64,000 nt of DNA from Lentihominibacter butyricus (GTDB lineage: Bacteria; Bacillota; Clostridia; Peptostreptococcales; Anaerovoracaceae): positions 143,771 through 207,770 of the forward strand of contig NZ_JAOQJP010000003.1 of the NCBI RefSeq assembly GCF_025567305.1, given 5' to 3'. Both the position numbers and the translations under genes were made by a program. How positions within the stretch are numbered: position 1 is the first letter of the stretch; each line of letters opens with the position of its first letter. This document shows positions 25,850 to 34,705 of the stretch, one piece after another. Below the pieces are notes generated by a model. That model had not been told where the DNA came from. It did no database searches and worked only from the letters and a program-made list of their open reading frames with translations.

Positions 25850-27346
25850 CTATTTCAGCAGCCCCTTGTCTGTTTTTTTCACGTGTCTGAACACTTCTTC
25901 GAATCTGTCGAGAGCTTCGTCTATGATCTCAGGTGTGTCTGCAAGCGATGTGTAAAGTCTGCTGCCCGCGAGCGTCACGATGCCGTTTGCCATGTAGGCA
26001 GCGCCCATCCTTTCCATGGAATCCTTTCTCACATACATCATATCCTTGTGCTTCAGCAGTCCGATCGCGGATTTCAGGAAACACATCGACGAGAAGTCAA
26101 AGCTCATCGCACCCGTACATTCCAGGTGCACGATAGAACCCTGATTGTATGCGACGAAAGGCAGGCTGTACTGACTTATTAGGGACTTGAGTCCGTCGCA
26201 GAGCCTGTCTCCCATCTGTCCTGCGACCTCGCACGCATTGGTCCTCTCGATCTCTTTTATCGTCGTATATCCTGCAAGGCACGAGAGCGGATTTGCAGCG
26301 AGCGTACCGCCTACATACGCCCTGTGCTTTCCTGTAGCCAGACCTGCAGCCATCAGCTCGGCATACTCGCGCTTGCCGCCGACGCCGCCTGCCGACGGAT
26401 AACCGCCTGCGACGATCTTTCCGAAAACAGTCAGATCAGGCACGACGTCAAAGTATCCCTGCGCACCCGAAAGCGCCAGCCTGAATCCCGTCACTACCTC
26501 ATCGAATATCAGCAGTGCCCCGTACTTGTCGCACAGCTCACGAACGCCCTTGTTATAATCCTTTGCGACCGGTCTCGTGCCGCTTTCCGGACCTGCCGGC
26601 TCGACGATAACGGCTGCAGTACCGCCTTTCAGCCTGTTGCGTTTCATCATCTTCCCGAGCATATCGAGGTCGTTCGGACGCACTTCATCAGTTCTCCTGT
26701 AAGCTCCCGGCGTTATCCCGTGTGACTCCAGCAGCGCGCGGCTTCCCGGGATCTTCAGCCCGTATACCATCTGATCCGACCAGCCGTGATAAGCTCCGCC
26801 GATCTTGATTATCCTCTTCTTGCCCGTCGCGATCCTCGCGATACGGAGTGCCGCCATCACCGACTCCGTTCCGGAGCCCAGCATACGGAACATTTCCACA
26901 TTAGGCATATGCTTCGTTATCTCTTTCGCGATCATCATCTCTGATTCGTGGAGCAGCCCGGTCACAGGTCCGCATGTATTGAGCAGCTCGATAACTTTCT
27001 CCCTTACCGCAGGGTAGTTGCTGCCCAGTATCGTAGGACCGCCTGCCTGCAGAAAATCTATGTACCTGTTGCCGTCCTGGTCGTAAAGGTATGCGCCTTC
27101 CGTCTTCGCCATGCACATAGGGAACGGCTTGTTGAATGCGAGATTGTGCTGCACGCCTCCCGGTATGTATTTCTGCGACTCCTCGTATACCGCCTTCGAT
27201 GCTTTGCACTTTTCATCGAAATATTTCATCACGACATTGTCGTAATAATCATCGTCGACTTCCCATATCTCCTGACTCGTCAGTTCCTTTAGCTGTCTGT
27301 TTATCTCTGCAGGATCGTCCCATCTGCTCACTCCGCAATTTTTCAT
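25850..27346 (-). CDS. class III PLP-dependent aminotransferase (glutamate-1-semialdehyde aminomutase-like)
   Basis: 498 residues. Class III fold with GSGTESVMAALRIAR, GGAYHGWSD, the PLP Asp in LLIFDEVVTGFR near 280 and the Schiff-base Lys in VFGKIVAGGYPSAGG near 311. An extra N-terminal region of about 40 residues precedes the usual domain. It resembles the GSA-like group used on amino sugars and other small substrates more than true HemL, and no heme genes are near. Last gene of the kinase-aldolase-GtrA operon, one base after GtrA, so it likely acts on a product of that pathway. Confidence 0.88.
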   Translation of the reverse strand: MKNCGVSRWDDPAEINRQLKELTSQEIWEVDDDYYDNVVMKYFDEKCKASKAVYEESQKYIPGGVQHNLAFNKPFPMCMAKTEGAYLYDQDGNRYIDFLQAGGPTILGSNYPAVREKVIELLNTCGPVTGLLHESEMMIAKEITKHMPNVEMFRMLGSGTESVMAALRIARIATGKKRIIKIGGAYHGWSDQMVYGLKIPGSRALLESHGITPGAYRRTDEVRPNDLDMLGKMMKRNRLKGGTAAVIVEPAGPESGTRPVAKDYNKGVRELCDKYGALLIFDEVVTGFRLALSGAQGYFDVVPDLTVFGKIVAGGYPSAGGVGGKREYAELMAAGLATGKHRAYVGGTLAANPLSCLAGYTTIKEIERTNACEVAGQMGDRLCDGLKSLISQYSLPFVAYNQGSIVHLECTGAMSFDFSSMCFLKSAIGLLKHKDMMYVRKDSMERMGAAYMANGIVTLAGSRLYTSLADTPEIIDEALDRFEEVFRHVKKTDKGLLK

Positions 27347-27347
27347 T

Positions 27348-27791
27348 TTATTTTCTCTCCTTATACGCTTTTTTCTTTGCTATATCGTTCGTATCTATCG
27401 TTTTTCCGAAGACGACGAATCTGTCGTACAGATATTCTGTCGTTATGTTCATCAGCATGTTCAGCCCCGTGACAAGATACTCGTTCCACCCGAGGTCTTC
27501 TGCCAGATAATTGCCTAGTATCGTGGTGACAGGTGTGAACACACAGTAGAATGCCAGTATCTTCATCATCGCCAGCGGAACGTTATTAGCCGATTTGAAT
27601 GTGAATTTCCTGTTCAGCGTGAAGTTCCAGAGCACCGACAGCACGAGTGCTATCAGGTAGCGTGGCCAGTACTGCCAGTCTGTAAGCTGTGTCAGCAATG
27701 TGAACGACACGATCTCTATGATCCCCGCCGACACTGAAAACAGTACGAATTTTATAACTCTCAGTATTTCTTTTCTTTTTTCAGATATCAT
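27348..27791 (-). CDS. GtrA-family membrane protein
   Basis: 147 residues, four membrane segments. GtrA features: KFVLFSVSAGIIEIVSFTLL at the start, WNFTLNRKFTFKS in the first loop and YLYDRFVVFGKT at the end. GtrA proteins are thought to flip or move lipid-linked sugars for polysaccharide decoration. Its place inside a catabolic operon, overlapping the aldolase gene by four bases and one base ahead of the aminotransferase gene, is unusual. Confidence 0.88.
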   Translation of the reverse strand: MISEKRKEILRVIKFVLFSVSAGIIEIVSFTLLTQLTDWQYWPRYLIALVLSVLWNFTLNRKFTFKSANNVPLAMMKILAFYCVFTPVTTILGNYLAEDLGWNEYLVTGLNMLMNITTEYLYDRFVVFGKTIDTNDIAKKKAYKERK

Positions 27792-28777
27792 GATCTCTCC
27801 CGGTCTTTCTGCTTGGAATATTTATGCTTGTATACGAAGTTCATCAGCGCCACATCGACAACTCCGATCTTTTTGACTCTGCCTGACGCCAGTGTGTGCA
27901 CCGCGCACAGGCACGACTTGTCGACCAGCAGCTTCAGTGCCTCCAGATCGTCCGCCGTTTCGGCTCTGACTGCTGCGCCAGTTCCTTTTATCAGCACGGC
28001 CGGATACTTATTCAGCAGATCTTCCGCTTCACTCGCAGTGCCTGCTGCAGGTATCTTCCTGCCTATCATCTGCGCCATATCGTCTACCTGCGCATATACG
28101 GGAGTTCCTGCGTCAGCGCAGATCCTTACAGCATCGGTGCTGAAAACGTCTGTATACCCGGACATCTTCTTAACCTGCACTGCCGCCCCGGCAGCCGCGC
28201 TCTGCGCCTTTCCATCAAAGCCTCTGATATTCCTCCTGCAGATATTTTCAAGAAGCACCGCGCGCTCCATAGCCTCATCACGGTCACGTCCGCATATCAG
28301 TACGCCGTGATGTATCATGAATACTGTCTGTATTCCCTGTTTCAGCACATCCGCTACCGCGTTCGTCAGCTTCTTCATTCCGGGCAGTCCGTATGCAGCG
28401 AGACCGATCCCGCCGAGCTTTTCGCGTTCTTCGTCTGTGATGTCCAGATCTTCCAGCCCTGTCAGCCCTATCGCGGTCGCATATTTCTGATGTGTGTGTA
28501 TCACGAACTCCGTTTCCGGGAAACAGTTGTACGCTGCGATGTGCACGCCGCGCTCTCCCGAAGGCTTGTGCTTTCCTTCCCATTCCTCCGTCTCTGTATC
28601 GAGCACGACTATATCGTCTTCCCGAGTCTGCATGTAGTCGAGCCCGCTCGGTGTTATCAGGCAGTGGCTGCTGTCGAGCCTGCAGCTTATATTGCCCCAC
28701 GTCCTCGCAACCAGTTCCTCCTGAAGAAGTTCTTTTCCGGTCGCCACAAGCAGCGCCCTTTTTTCTTTTTCATCCAT
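27788..28777 (-). CDS. class II aldolase/adducin-family protein with a second C-terminal domain
   Basis: 329 residues. Residues 1-200 are a class II sugar-phosphate aldolase: TWGNISCRL, the phosphate-site TPSGLDY, HTHQKYATAIG near 100 with zinc-ligand His, and MIHHGVLICGRD near 155. Usual length is about 215; here 110 further residues (about 215-329) look like a degenerate second copy (DDMAQMIGRKIP, YPAVLIKGTGAAVRAETADD). With the FGGY kinase it could split a ketose 1-phosphate into dihydroxyacetone phosphate and an aldehyde. Confidence 0.88.
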   Translation of the reverse strand: MDEKEKRALLVATGKELLQEELVARTWGNISCRLDSSHCLITPSGLDYMQTREDDIVVLDTETEEWEGKHKPSGERGVHIAAYNCFPETEFVIHTHQKYATAIGLTGLEDLDITDEEREKLGGIGLAAYGLPGMKKLTNAVADVLKQGIQTVFMIHHGVLICGRDRDEAMERAVLLENICRRNIRGFDGKAQSAAAGAAVQVKKMSGYTDVFSTDAVRICADAGTPVYAQVDDMAQMIGRKIPAAGTASEAEDLLNKYPAVLIKGTGAAVRAETADDLEALKLLVDKSCLCAVHTLASGRVKKIGVVDVALMNFVYKHKYSKQKDRERS

Positions 28778-28791
28778 TCCGTTGTTCTCCT

Positions 28792-30393
28792 TTATTCATG
28801 TACCGTATTCAGCATAGCGAAGTTCTTTTTGTTGTTCCTGTAAAGCTGCACGAATACGCTGTAATTGCGGTCATAGACTTTCCCGGCGTCAGGATCCGGC
28901 ACGAACCTGTCCTTTACAGGGACCAGTCTGTCTATATCGTCAAAACCGCCGATCACACCGCTGCCCACAGCTACCAGCAGCGCCGCCCCCGTCGATCCCG
29001 TGTCTTTCGTGTTTTCCACGGTCTCGACGGTCCTGCCCGTTATATCCGCGAGCATCTGACATGTCACATCCGAAAGTGCACCGCCGCCGACGAATCTCAG
29101 CGTATCGGATGTCTGCACTTTTCTGCTCTCGCACTCGAGCATCCATCGCAGATGATAGCATATGCCCTCGAGCACTGCCCTTATCATCTCGGTCTTTCCA
29201 GTCTCGATCCTAATGTTGAAGAACATCCCCGCCGCATTCGGATCTTCGAACGGACATCTGTTGCCGTGCAGCCATGGTGTGAATATCACCCCGCCGGCTC
29301 CCGGCGGCACCTTTGCGACCGTATCCGACAGATAGTCATAAAGGCTCTCGTAAAGAGACTCCCGGCTTTCCGCGACATCGGTCTTCTGCATATACACGCC
29401 TATCTCGTCTAGCGCCAGATGCTCCTTGACCCACTGGAAACACTTGCCTGCGGTCTCCATCTCTGCGAAGTAGTTGTACTTCCCGCTCTGCGCGCCTACG
29501 ATCCCTGCTATCATCGAGACGATGTCGACCTTCTGTCTGTCTATCACCGTGCCTACCCATCCGGACGTCCCGGAGTAGATATGTGTCGCGCCGGTCCTGG
29601 TACAGCCCGCACCTACGCCGATCAGCGTCGCATCGCCGCCTCCGCCGTAAACCGCCGTTCCCGGCGCAAGTCCCAGCTCCGACGCCGCTTTTTCCGTCAG
29701 ACCGCCCGCCACATCCGTGCACTCTATGATCTCGGGAAGATGTTCCGGCTCCACGCCGTACATCCTGCAGAGGCTTTCATTCCAGCCTTCTCGCCCTTTT
29801 CTCGTATCGTACAGAAACGTCGCATACGCGGAATCTCTCGTCATCACGAACCTGTCCGTGCACCTGGCGATCAGATACTCTTTGACATCAAGCCACTTGT
29901 GCGCTTTTGCAAAGATCTCCGGCTCGTTCTTCTGGACCCACTTGTATTTCCACACCGGATCTTTTACGCTCGTCGACGCCGCGTGCGTGATCTTCAGACT
30001 CTTCAGCAGCTTGAAGACGTTGACGCCTGCGATCCTGATGCCGTGGCTCTGACATTCCTTCATTTCCCTTACGGCTCGCTGATCCATGTAGCTCATCGGC
30101 CGTCTCAGCGCCCTGCCTTCCCGGTCGACCAGCACCATTCCCTGCATCTGCGAACAGAACGATATCCCGTCTATCATATCCGGGGTCACATCGGTTTCTG
30201 ACATTATCTCCTTCGTGGTGCTGCACATGGCCTCCCACCACTGGTCCGCATCCTGTTCGGCACCGCCGTTTTCCAGTATGTAAAGATCATAGTCGCTGTA
30301 TGTGCCTGCTATCATCTCTATCGTTTCACCTATGGAAAACAGGCAGGTCTTGAGCCCTGTCGTGCCTATATCATATGCGATAACATAAAGCAT
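28792..30393 (-). CDS. FGGY-family carbohydrate kinase
   Basis: 533 residues. The FGGY kinase pattern is complete: DIGTTGLKTCLF at the N-terminus, MSYMDQRA near 108, a GTSGWVGT phosphate loop near 275 and the FGGY signature region FVGGGALSDVTCQML near 432 followed by KDTGSTGAALLVAVGSG. It would phosphorylate a ketose such as xylulose, rhamnulose or fuculose. First gene of the operon, with the aldolase starting 14 bases downstream; the TetR regulator gene lies just upstream. Confidence 0.9.
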   Translation of the reverse strand: MLYVIAYDIGTTGLKTCLFSIGETIEMIAGTYSDYDLYILENGGAEQDADQWWEAMCSTTKEIMSETDVTPDMIDGISFCSQMQGMVLVDREGRALRRPMSYMDQRAVREMKECQSHGIRIAGVNVFKLLKSLKITHAASTSVKDPVWKYKWVQKNEPEIFAKAHKWLDVKEYLIARCTDRFVMTRDSAYATFLYDTRKGREGWNESLCRMYGVEPEHLPEIIECTDVAGGLTEKAASELGLAPGTAVYGGGGDATLIGVGAGCTRTGATHIYSGTSGWVGTVIDRQKVDIVSMIAGIVGAQSGKYNYFAEMETAGKCFQWVKEHLALDEIGVYMQKTDVAESRESLYESLYDYLSDTVAKVPPGAGGVIFTPWLHGNRCPFEDPNAAGMFFNIRIETGKTEMIRAVLEGICYHLRWMLECESRKVQTSDTLRFVGGGALSDVTCQMLADITGRTVETVENTKDTGSTGAALLVAVGSGVIGGFDDIDRLVPVKDRFVPDPDAGKVYDRNYSVFVQLYRNNKKNFAMLNTVHE

Positions 30394-30461
30394 TTTCTCC
30401 TCCTTCTCCGTTATCTGCAGTTGTCTGTGATAGTACGTCTCTGTCTGTAATTATATGCCGG

Positions 30462-30510
30462 CCGGCTGTGTCTGTTATACCGGCTGTGTCTGCTATACCG
30501 ACTGTCTCGG
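30462..30510. repeat. 18-bp tandem repeat upstream of the kinase gene
   Basis: CCGGCTGTGTCTGTTATA (30462) is repeated as CCGGCTGTGTCTGCTATA (30480) and partly as CCGACTGTCT (30498). It lies in the gap between the TetR gene stop and the kinase gene start and could be a regulator binding array or a simple repeat. Confidence 0.5.
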
Positions 30511-30519
30511 CTGCACCTG

Positions 30520-31152
30520 CTATGTTGTCTGCACCCGCAGCGCGCCCTCGATGAACTGGATCAGGCTCTCCGCCATCTCTTCGTCGTCCTCTGACGAGCT
30601 GCCGCAGAATATCTTCATGCGCTCCCTGTAGTAGTCGCAGCTGTATGAAAACTGCATCATCATGAGCATGTTGTCGAAAAAGAATGCAAGGATCCCGGGA
30701 TCCGTGTCATTCCCTATCACACCGTTCTCCTGGGCGCTTTTTATGGCATTTCTGTAAATGTCCGCGGATCGCTTTTCTATCTTTTCCACGATGTCCTCTG
30801 CGTATTTCTTGCAGCCGCCCGACATTATCTCATGGTACATCGCATTGTAGTTCGCGTGCAGCTTCGAATTCCTTATCAGCGCGTATACGATCTTCCTTAT
30901 GTATTCGCTGATGTCAGACGACCCTCCGGCCGCCTCCTCCAGCACCTTGTCCAGCAGCTCCAGACTGTGGTTGACGCAGTGCAGGAAAAAACTGTCCTTG
31001 TCGCTGAAATACTTGTATATGACGCCCACGCTCACGCCTGATCGTTTCGCGATCTCGTTCATACCGGCGCCCCTGAGGCCTTTCTCCACGAACACATCGA
31101 TCCCGCTCTCAAGTATCGCCTCTATCGTTTTTTCATCAAGTTTCTTGTACAT
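30520..31152 (-). CDS. TetR/AcrR-family transcriptional regulator
   Basis: 210 residues. N-terminal TetR helix-turn-helix: KGLRGAGMNEIAKRSGVSVG then VIYKYFSDKDSFFLHCVNH near 25-62. The C-terminal ligand domain is helical with a Met-rich core (FFFDNMLMMMQFS). It is directly upstream of and co-directional with the sugar kinase operon and downstream of an ABC exporter, so it may control either. A palindrome upstream of its start is a candidate own operator. Confidence 0.9.
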   Translation of the reverse strand: MYKKLDEKTIEAILESGIDVFVEKGLRGAGMNEIAKRSGVSVGVIYKYFSDKDSFFLHCVNHSLELLDKVLEEAAGGSSDISEYIRKIVYALIRNSKLHANYNAMYHEIMSGGCKKYAEDIVEKIEKRSADIYRNAIKSAQENGVIGNDTDPGILAFFFDNMLMMMQFSYSCDYYRERMKIFCGSSSEDDEEMAESLIQFIEGALRVQTT

Positions 31153-31177
31153 TTTGCTGTTCCTTCTTTTTCGTGAC

Positions 31178-31193
31178 GTGAATATTCGTTCAC
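31178..31193. promoter_or_regulatory. candidate TetR operator
   Basis: GTGAATATTCGTTCAC is an inverted repeat (GTGAA and TTCAC arms, six-base centre) 26 bases before the TetR start codon. Its size and form fit TetR-type operators and autoregulation. Confidence 0.55.
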
Positions 31194-31264
31194 AAGATAA
31201 TTATATTATATCCCTCTGGCTGCATTTTGCAATACTGCCGCAGAAAAAAGCGTGCGCTTTTGCA

Positions 31265-31300
31265 CGAAAAAACAGACGCCTCACTGCGAGAAACGTCTGT
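31265..31300 (-). terminator. terminator of the ABC exporter operon
   Basis: ACAGACG (31272-31278) pairs with CGTCTGT (31294-31300); six T follow on the minus strand. It sits 28 bases after the stop of the P-type ATPase remnant. Confidence 0.75.
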
Positions 31301-31327
31301 CTCATATATTCCCTGATGCGGTTTATC

Positions 31328-31483
31328 TTATTTTTTCTTCCAGCGCAGGAGCAGTGCCGAATTTATGATGACCATTATGGATCCGGCATTGTGCACGAGG
31401 GCTCCCACTACAGGGTTCAGTATACCCGTGATCGCAAGTATTATCGCTACGAAGTTGAGTGCCATGGAAAAGCTCAGTGTTTC
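31328..31483 (-). pseudogene. C-terminal remnant of a heavy-metal P-type ATPase
   Basis: In a frame shifted from the ABC permease gene, 51 codons read TLSFSMALNFVAIILAITG, then ILNPVVGALVHNAGSIMVII, then NSALLLRWKKK and stop. This is the conserved last two membrane helices of heavy-metal (P1B) ATPases. It overlaps the last codons of the permease gene. No other part of the ATPase is present, so it is the scar of a deletion that joined the permease gene to the end of a former ATPase gene. The stretch 31153-31473 holds no other gene. Confidence 0.8.
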
Positions 31484-32364
31484 TTAAGCAGGTTCATCAC
31501 GATATATATTCCGATCAGGACTGCCGTCGAGCCAGCCAGGATCATATACATCGTGCCTGTTTCCACTTTACTGTCAAAAAAGTAAAGGTTGCAGTCCACG
31601 GAATCCTTTATCGCCTCTATGACCTCTGACGGGAATCCCGTGTCTGCCATTTCCTGATAAACGCCTGCAAGCGCATGGTTCCTCAGCAGACTCGTGCCAT
31701 ATGTACCCGGCAGGAACGAGATCACATGCTGCAGAGTTTCCCCGAACTGCGATATCGGCATGTATGCGCCGCATATGAAGCCGTACCCTGCGCTCACTAT
31801 CGTCCCCACCGCCGACATCTGCCCCTGCGATGACAGGAAAAAGTTTATTATCGAAGACAATGCCGTGCCGAACAGCACAAGCAGGATCACATCGAGCACG
31901 AACAGCGCCGTATCCGCCGCGGACAGGTACCACCCGGCCTTTGCAAGATATATGAATCCCGCCCCGGTCGCTATCAGACATATGAGCATAGTCGAAAGCA
32001 CCGTCGCGATATAATAGCTGACTGCCAGCGTCGAGCGCTTTACCGGTGTGACAGTGATGTCCCGGAGCGCGCCCGTGACTTTGTCCTGCACCATCAGCAT
32101 GTTCGAGCAGAATGCCACCGTGATACAGCACACCGCCAGCAGTGATGAGATCAACTGCCCTCCCACAGTCGCGTCTATCAGCGACGAATCCAGCTCGAAT
32201 CCCTGCGGCACGGCTGATGCAAAGCTGTCGCGGTATACCTTCGCCAGAAATGTCGCATAGAGCACAAGCAGGATCACGGGAGTTATCAGCGACGTGAAAA
32301 ACATCCCTTTATCTTTAAAAAACAGCTTGCTGTTTCTTCTTGTCAGATTGCCCAGTCCAGTCAT
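31474..32364 (-). CDS. ABC-2 type transporter permease (drug/antibiotic exporter type)
   Basis: 296 residues, six membrane segments, with the ABC-2 pattern TRRNSKLFFKDKGMFFTSLITPVI cut short here to its idea: a basic amphipathic start then helix 1. The central SQGQMSAVGTIVSAGYGF and PISQFGETLQHVISFLPGTY are typical of DrrB/ABC2 permeases. Overlaps the ATPase gene by four bases. Its last codons lie on the P-type ATPase remnant, so the natural C-terminus may have been replaced. Confidence 0.88.
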   Translation of the reverse strand: MTGLGNLTRRNSKLFFKDKGMFFTSLITPVILLVLYATFLAKVYRDSFASAVPQGFELDSSLIDATVGGQLISSLLAVCCITVAFCSNMLMVQDKVTGALRDITVTPVKRSTLAVSYYIATVLSTMLICLIATGAGFIYLAKAGWYLSAADTALFVLDVILLVLFGTALSSIINFFLSSQGQMSAVGTIVSAGYGFICGAYMPISQFGETLQHVISFLPGTYGTSLLRNHALAGVYQEMADTGFPSEVIEAIKDSVDCNLYFFDSKVETGTMYMILAGSTAVLIGIYIVMNLLKKH

Positions 32365-33275
32365 TTTTCATCATCTCCCGTAAGCGTCTTCCCTGTTGCA
32401 GCAAGGAAGACATCGTCCATTTTACCTTTTGTTATCTCATAATCTCTGAAAATCTCCGGATGGCGCAATATCAGTTCTGTCGCTTCCGCAGTGCTGCCGA
32501 CTTCTATTCTAAATGCTCCCGGCAGCTTTTCAAAGCTGCGGCCCAGCAGCTGCGCTTCCGCTTCACTCGCCCCGTACAGTGTGATGAAATCGCCGGTGTA
32601 CCGGTTCTTGAGCTGCAGCGGCGTCCCCTCTGCCACGATCCTGCCAGAATCGAGTATCACCACATGATCGGCGTCTGCCGCTTCTTCCATGTAATGCGTC
32701 GTAAGGAAAACCGTCATGCTTTCTTTACGTCGGAGTTCCTTGACAACGTCCCACAGCAGTTTCCTGGTCTGAGGATCGAGTCCTGTCGTAGGCTCGTCCA
32801 GTATCAGTATCTGCGGTCTGTGCAGCAGCGCTCTCGCGATATCTATCCTGCGGCGCTGCCCTCCCGACAGCCTGCCGACGATGCGCCTGTCCATATCTTC
32901 AAAATCAAGAAGCGCCGCCAGCTCGTCATAACGGTTCCTGAACGCGTTTCCGTTTATACCGTAAAGCGCCGCGCGGCTCCTCAGATTGTCTCTGACTGAA
33001 AGCGCCTGGTCGAGCACCGAGTTCTGGAACACCACTCCTATATTCCTCGTGATCTCGCCCATGCCGTGCTCTGTATTCTCTCCGCAGACTTTCACCGTGC
33101 CGCCGTCCTTCGCAAGGTGACCGCACATTATCGATATCGTAGTCGACTTGCCAGCGCCGTTGACGCCCAGAAAAGCGAACAGCTCGCCCTTTTCCACGGA
33201 AAACGACAGGTCATCCACCGCTTTCAGATCGCCGAAAGACTTGTTCAGATTATTTATTTCTATGATCTTTTCCAT
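32361..33275 (-). CDS. ABC transporter ATP-binding protein (DrrA-like)
   Basis: 304 residues. Walker A GVNGAGKST near 38-46, signature LSGGQRRRIDIARALL near 137, Walker B ILILDEPTTGLDPQT near 157 and the switch His in FLTTHYMEEA. The C-terminal 85 residues are the DrrA-type extension. Drives export through the downstream permease. Substrate unknown. Confidence 0.92.
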   Translation of the reverse strand: MEKIIEINNLNKSFGDLKAVDDLSFSVEKGELFAFLGVNGAGKSTTISIMCGHLAKDGGTVKVCGENTEHGMGEITRNIGVVFQNSVLDQALSVRDNLRSRAALYGINGNAFRNRYDELAALLDFEDMDRRIVGRLSGGQRRRIDIARALLHRPQILILDEPTTGLDPQTRKLLWDVVKELRRKESMTVFLTTHYMEEAADADHVVILDSGRIVAEGTPLQLKNRYTGDFITLYGASEAEAQLLGRSFEKLPGAFRIEVGSTAEATELILRHPEIFRDYEITKGKMDDVFLAATGKTLTGDDEK

Positions 33276-33367
33276 TGAGATATCCCTTTCATGGCCTGCC
33301 GCATGCAGTGCCGGCCGGCTCGCTCATGTCCGCCCGCAAAGCTGCAGCGTGCTTCCTTTTCACGGCA

Positions 33368-34405
33368 TCAGCTCTTTATCAGGTTGAGATAGAATTTGTA
33401 TTCATTGTCTGTAAAGCTGCACAGGTACACGTTCATCACTACGTCAGGATGCTCTTCGAACCACTCTACCACTGCTATCAGTGCTGTCGGCGCCGCCTTG
33501 TATATCGGAAAGCGCTGCGCTCCTGCTGATATGCATGGGAATGCCACGCTGTCGCAGCCGTTTTCGGCAGCGATGTCGAGTGCCCTGCGGTAGCATGACG
33601 CCAGCAGTTCTGTGTCACTTTCATCATCTTCATCGCCCTGATAGAACGGTCCCACTGCATGTATTATGTGATCTGCATTTTTGAAATCGTGTGCGCCGGT
33701 AATCTTCGCATCTCCCGGCATACATCCGCCCAGAGTCCTGCACTCGTTGAAAAGTCCTTCACCGGCAGCTTCATGTATCGCACCGTTGAGACCGCCTCCG
33801 CACAGGAACGCCTCGTCGACTTCTCCGTCGCTGAGCAGGATCTCATCGACTGCCGCTCCCCCGAGCAGCGTCTTATGCGCTGAATTCACGACAGCTGACA
33901 CTTTGAGATCCATCACGCTGCCTCTGACGAACGCGACGTGCGACTTTGCTTTATAACCTCTTATCATCTCGCGTATATTGCGGTCTACCAGTATCTTTTC
34001 GGAGTACGGGTTTATCACATATCCCGCGCAGTCAGGCCACTGGTCCAGCTGATCCATCAGCTCTGCGAACTGCTGGTTTATCGCTGAAGTTTCATCTCCA
34101 AGCTGCATCTGTTCCTCGCTCGTGTAAAGCGGTATCAGGTAATGTCCTTCTTCATCTATCGGTATATGCTTGAAGCTTATCGGCATCTCCTCGTCTATGG
34201 AAAACGCAGTGCCTTCGCTGAGGTCGCCGGCATTCGCGAGCTGCTGCAGCAGTTCCTTCGGTATCTCTATCGGCACCAGCAGCTGCATCCCTTTCCTGCT
34301 GCCTTCGCTGAGCATGTTGAAGACCGGTTCCGTCGGCGCCCCGTCACCGCAGTAATACCAGTTGTATAACGCACGTTCAAGCGCCTTTGCGTATCTGTCA
34401 CTCAT
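33368..34405 (-). CDS. SseB N-domain fused to a macrodomain
   Basis: 345 residues. Residues 1-150 match SseB N-domain proteins (LYNWYYCGDGAPTEPVF, LYTSEEQMQLGDETSAIN, GYVINPYSEKILVDRN). Residues about 165-345 are a macrodomain: VAFVRGSVMDLKVSAVVNSA, then GGGLNGAIHEAAG, HIIHAVGP and CISAGAQRFPIYKAAPTAL. An insertion of about 20 acidic residues (DEILLSDGEVDEAFLCG) separates the NSA motif from the GGGLNGAIH loop. The macrodomain should bind or hydrolyse ADP-ribose groups. RBS AGGAG. Confidence 0.85.
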   Translation of the reverse strand: MSDRYAKALERALYNWYYCGDGAPTEPVFNMLSEGSRKGMQLLVPIEIPKELLQQLANAGDLSEGTAFSIDEEMPISFKHIPIDEEGHYLIPLYTSEEQMQLGDETSAINQQFAELMDQLDQWPDCAGYVINPYSEKILVDRNIREMIRGYKAKSHVAFVRGSVMDLKVSAVVNSAHKTLLGGAAVDEILLSDGEVDEAFLCGGGLNGAIHEAAGEGLFNECRTLGGCMPGDAKITGAHDFKNADHIIHAVGPFYQGDEDDESDTELLASCYRRALDIAAENGCDSVAFPCISAGAQRFPIYKAAPTALIAVVEWFEEHPDVVMNVYLCSFTDNEYKFYLNLIKS

Positions 34406-34431
34406 TGTAAATTCTCCTTTGTGATTTTCAT

Positions 34432-34587
34432 GTGTCCATTATATATTATTTTGATATCAAAGGCAATTTGAGTGCCGGTAAAACCTACAACTGCGGTAAA
34501 AGCCGCAGCGCTGAGGAAACCGCAGCAGAAGAGAAAGTCCATGTCTCCGGCGAAAACAGCGGCGTGAAACTTTACATCAAAAACTAA
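34432..34587 (+). other. possible gene remnant, 51 codons
   Basis: A plus-strand open frame from GTG (34432) to TAA reads, in part, NLSAGKTYNCGKSRS and VHVSGENSGVKLYIKN. It is hydrophilic with good codon usage, unlike random intergenic DNA, but has no RBS and no recognisable family; probably the tail of a lost gene. The remaining stretch 34588-34705 shows nothing. Confidence 0.3.
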
Positions 34588-34705
34588 AGACTGCCGTATC
34601 GAACGAATATGACATCGCTGACACGACAGCCTTTCTAATATCTATACTGCATTATGCACAGCTGACATATCTGCAGTCAGTACTCATAAATGCATATGAC
34701 TCATA

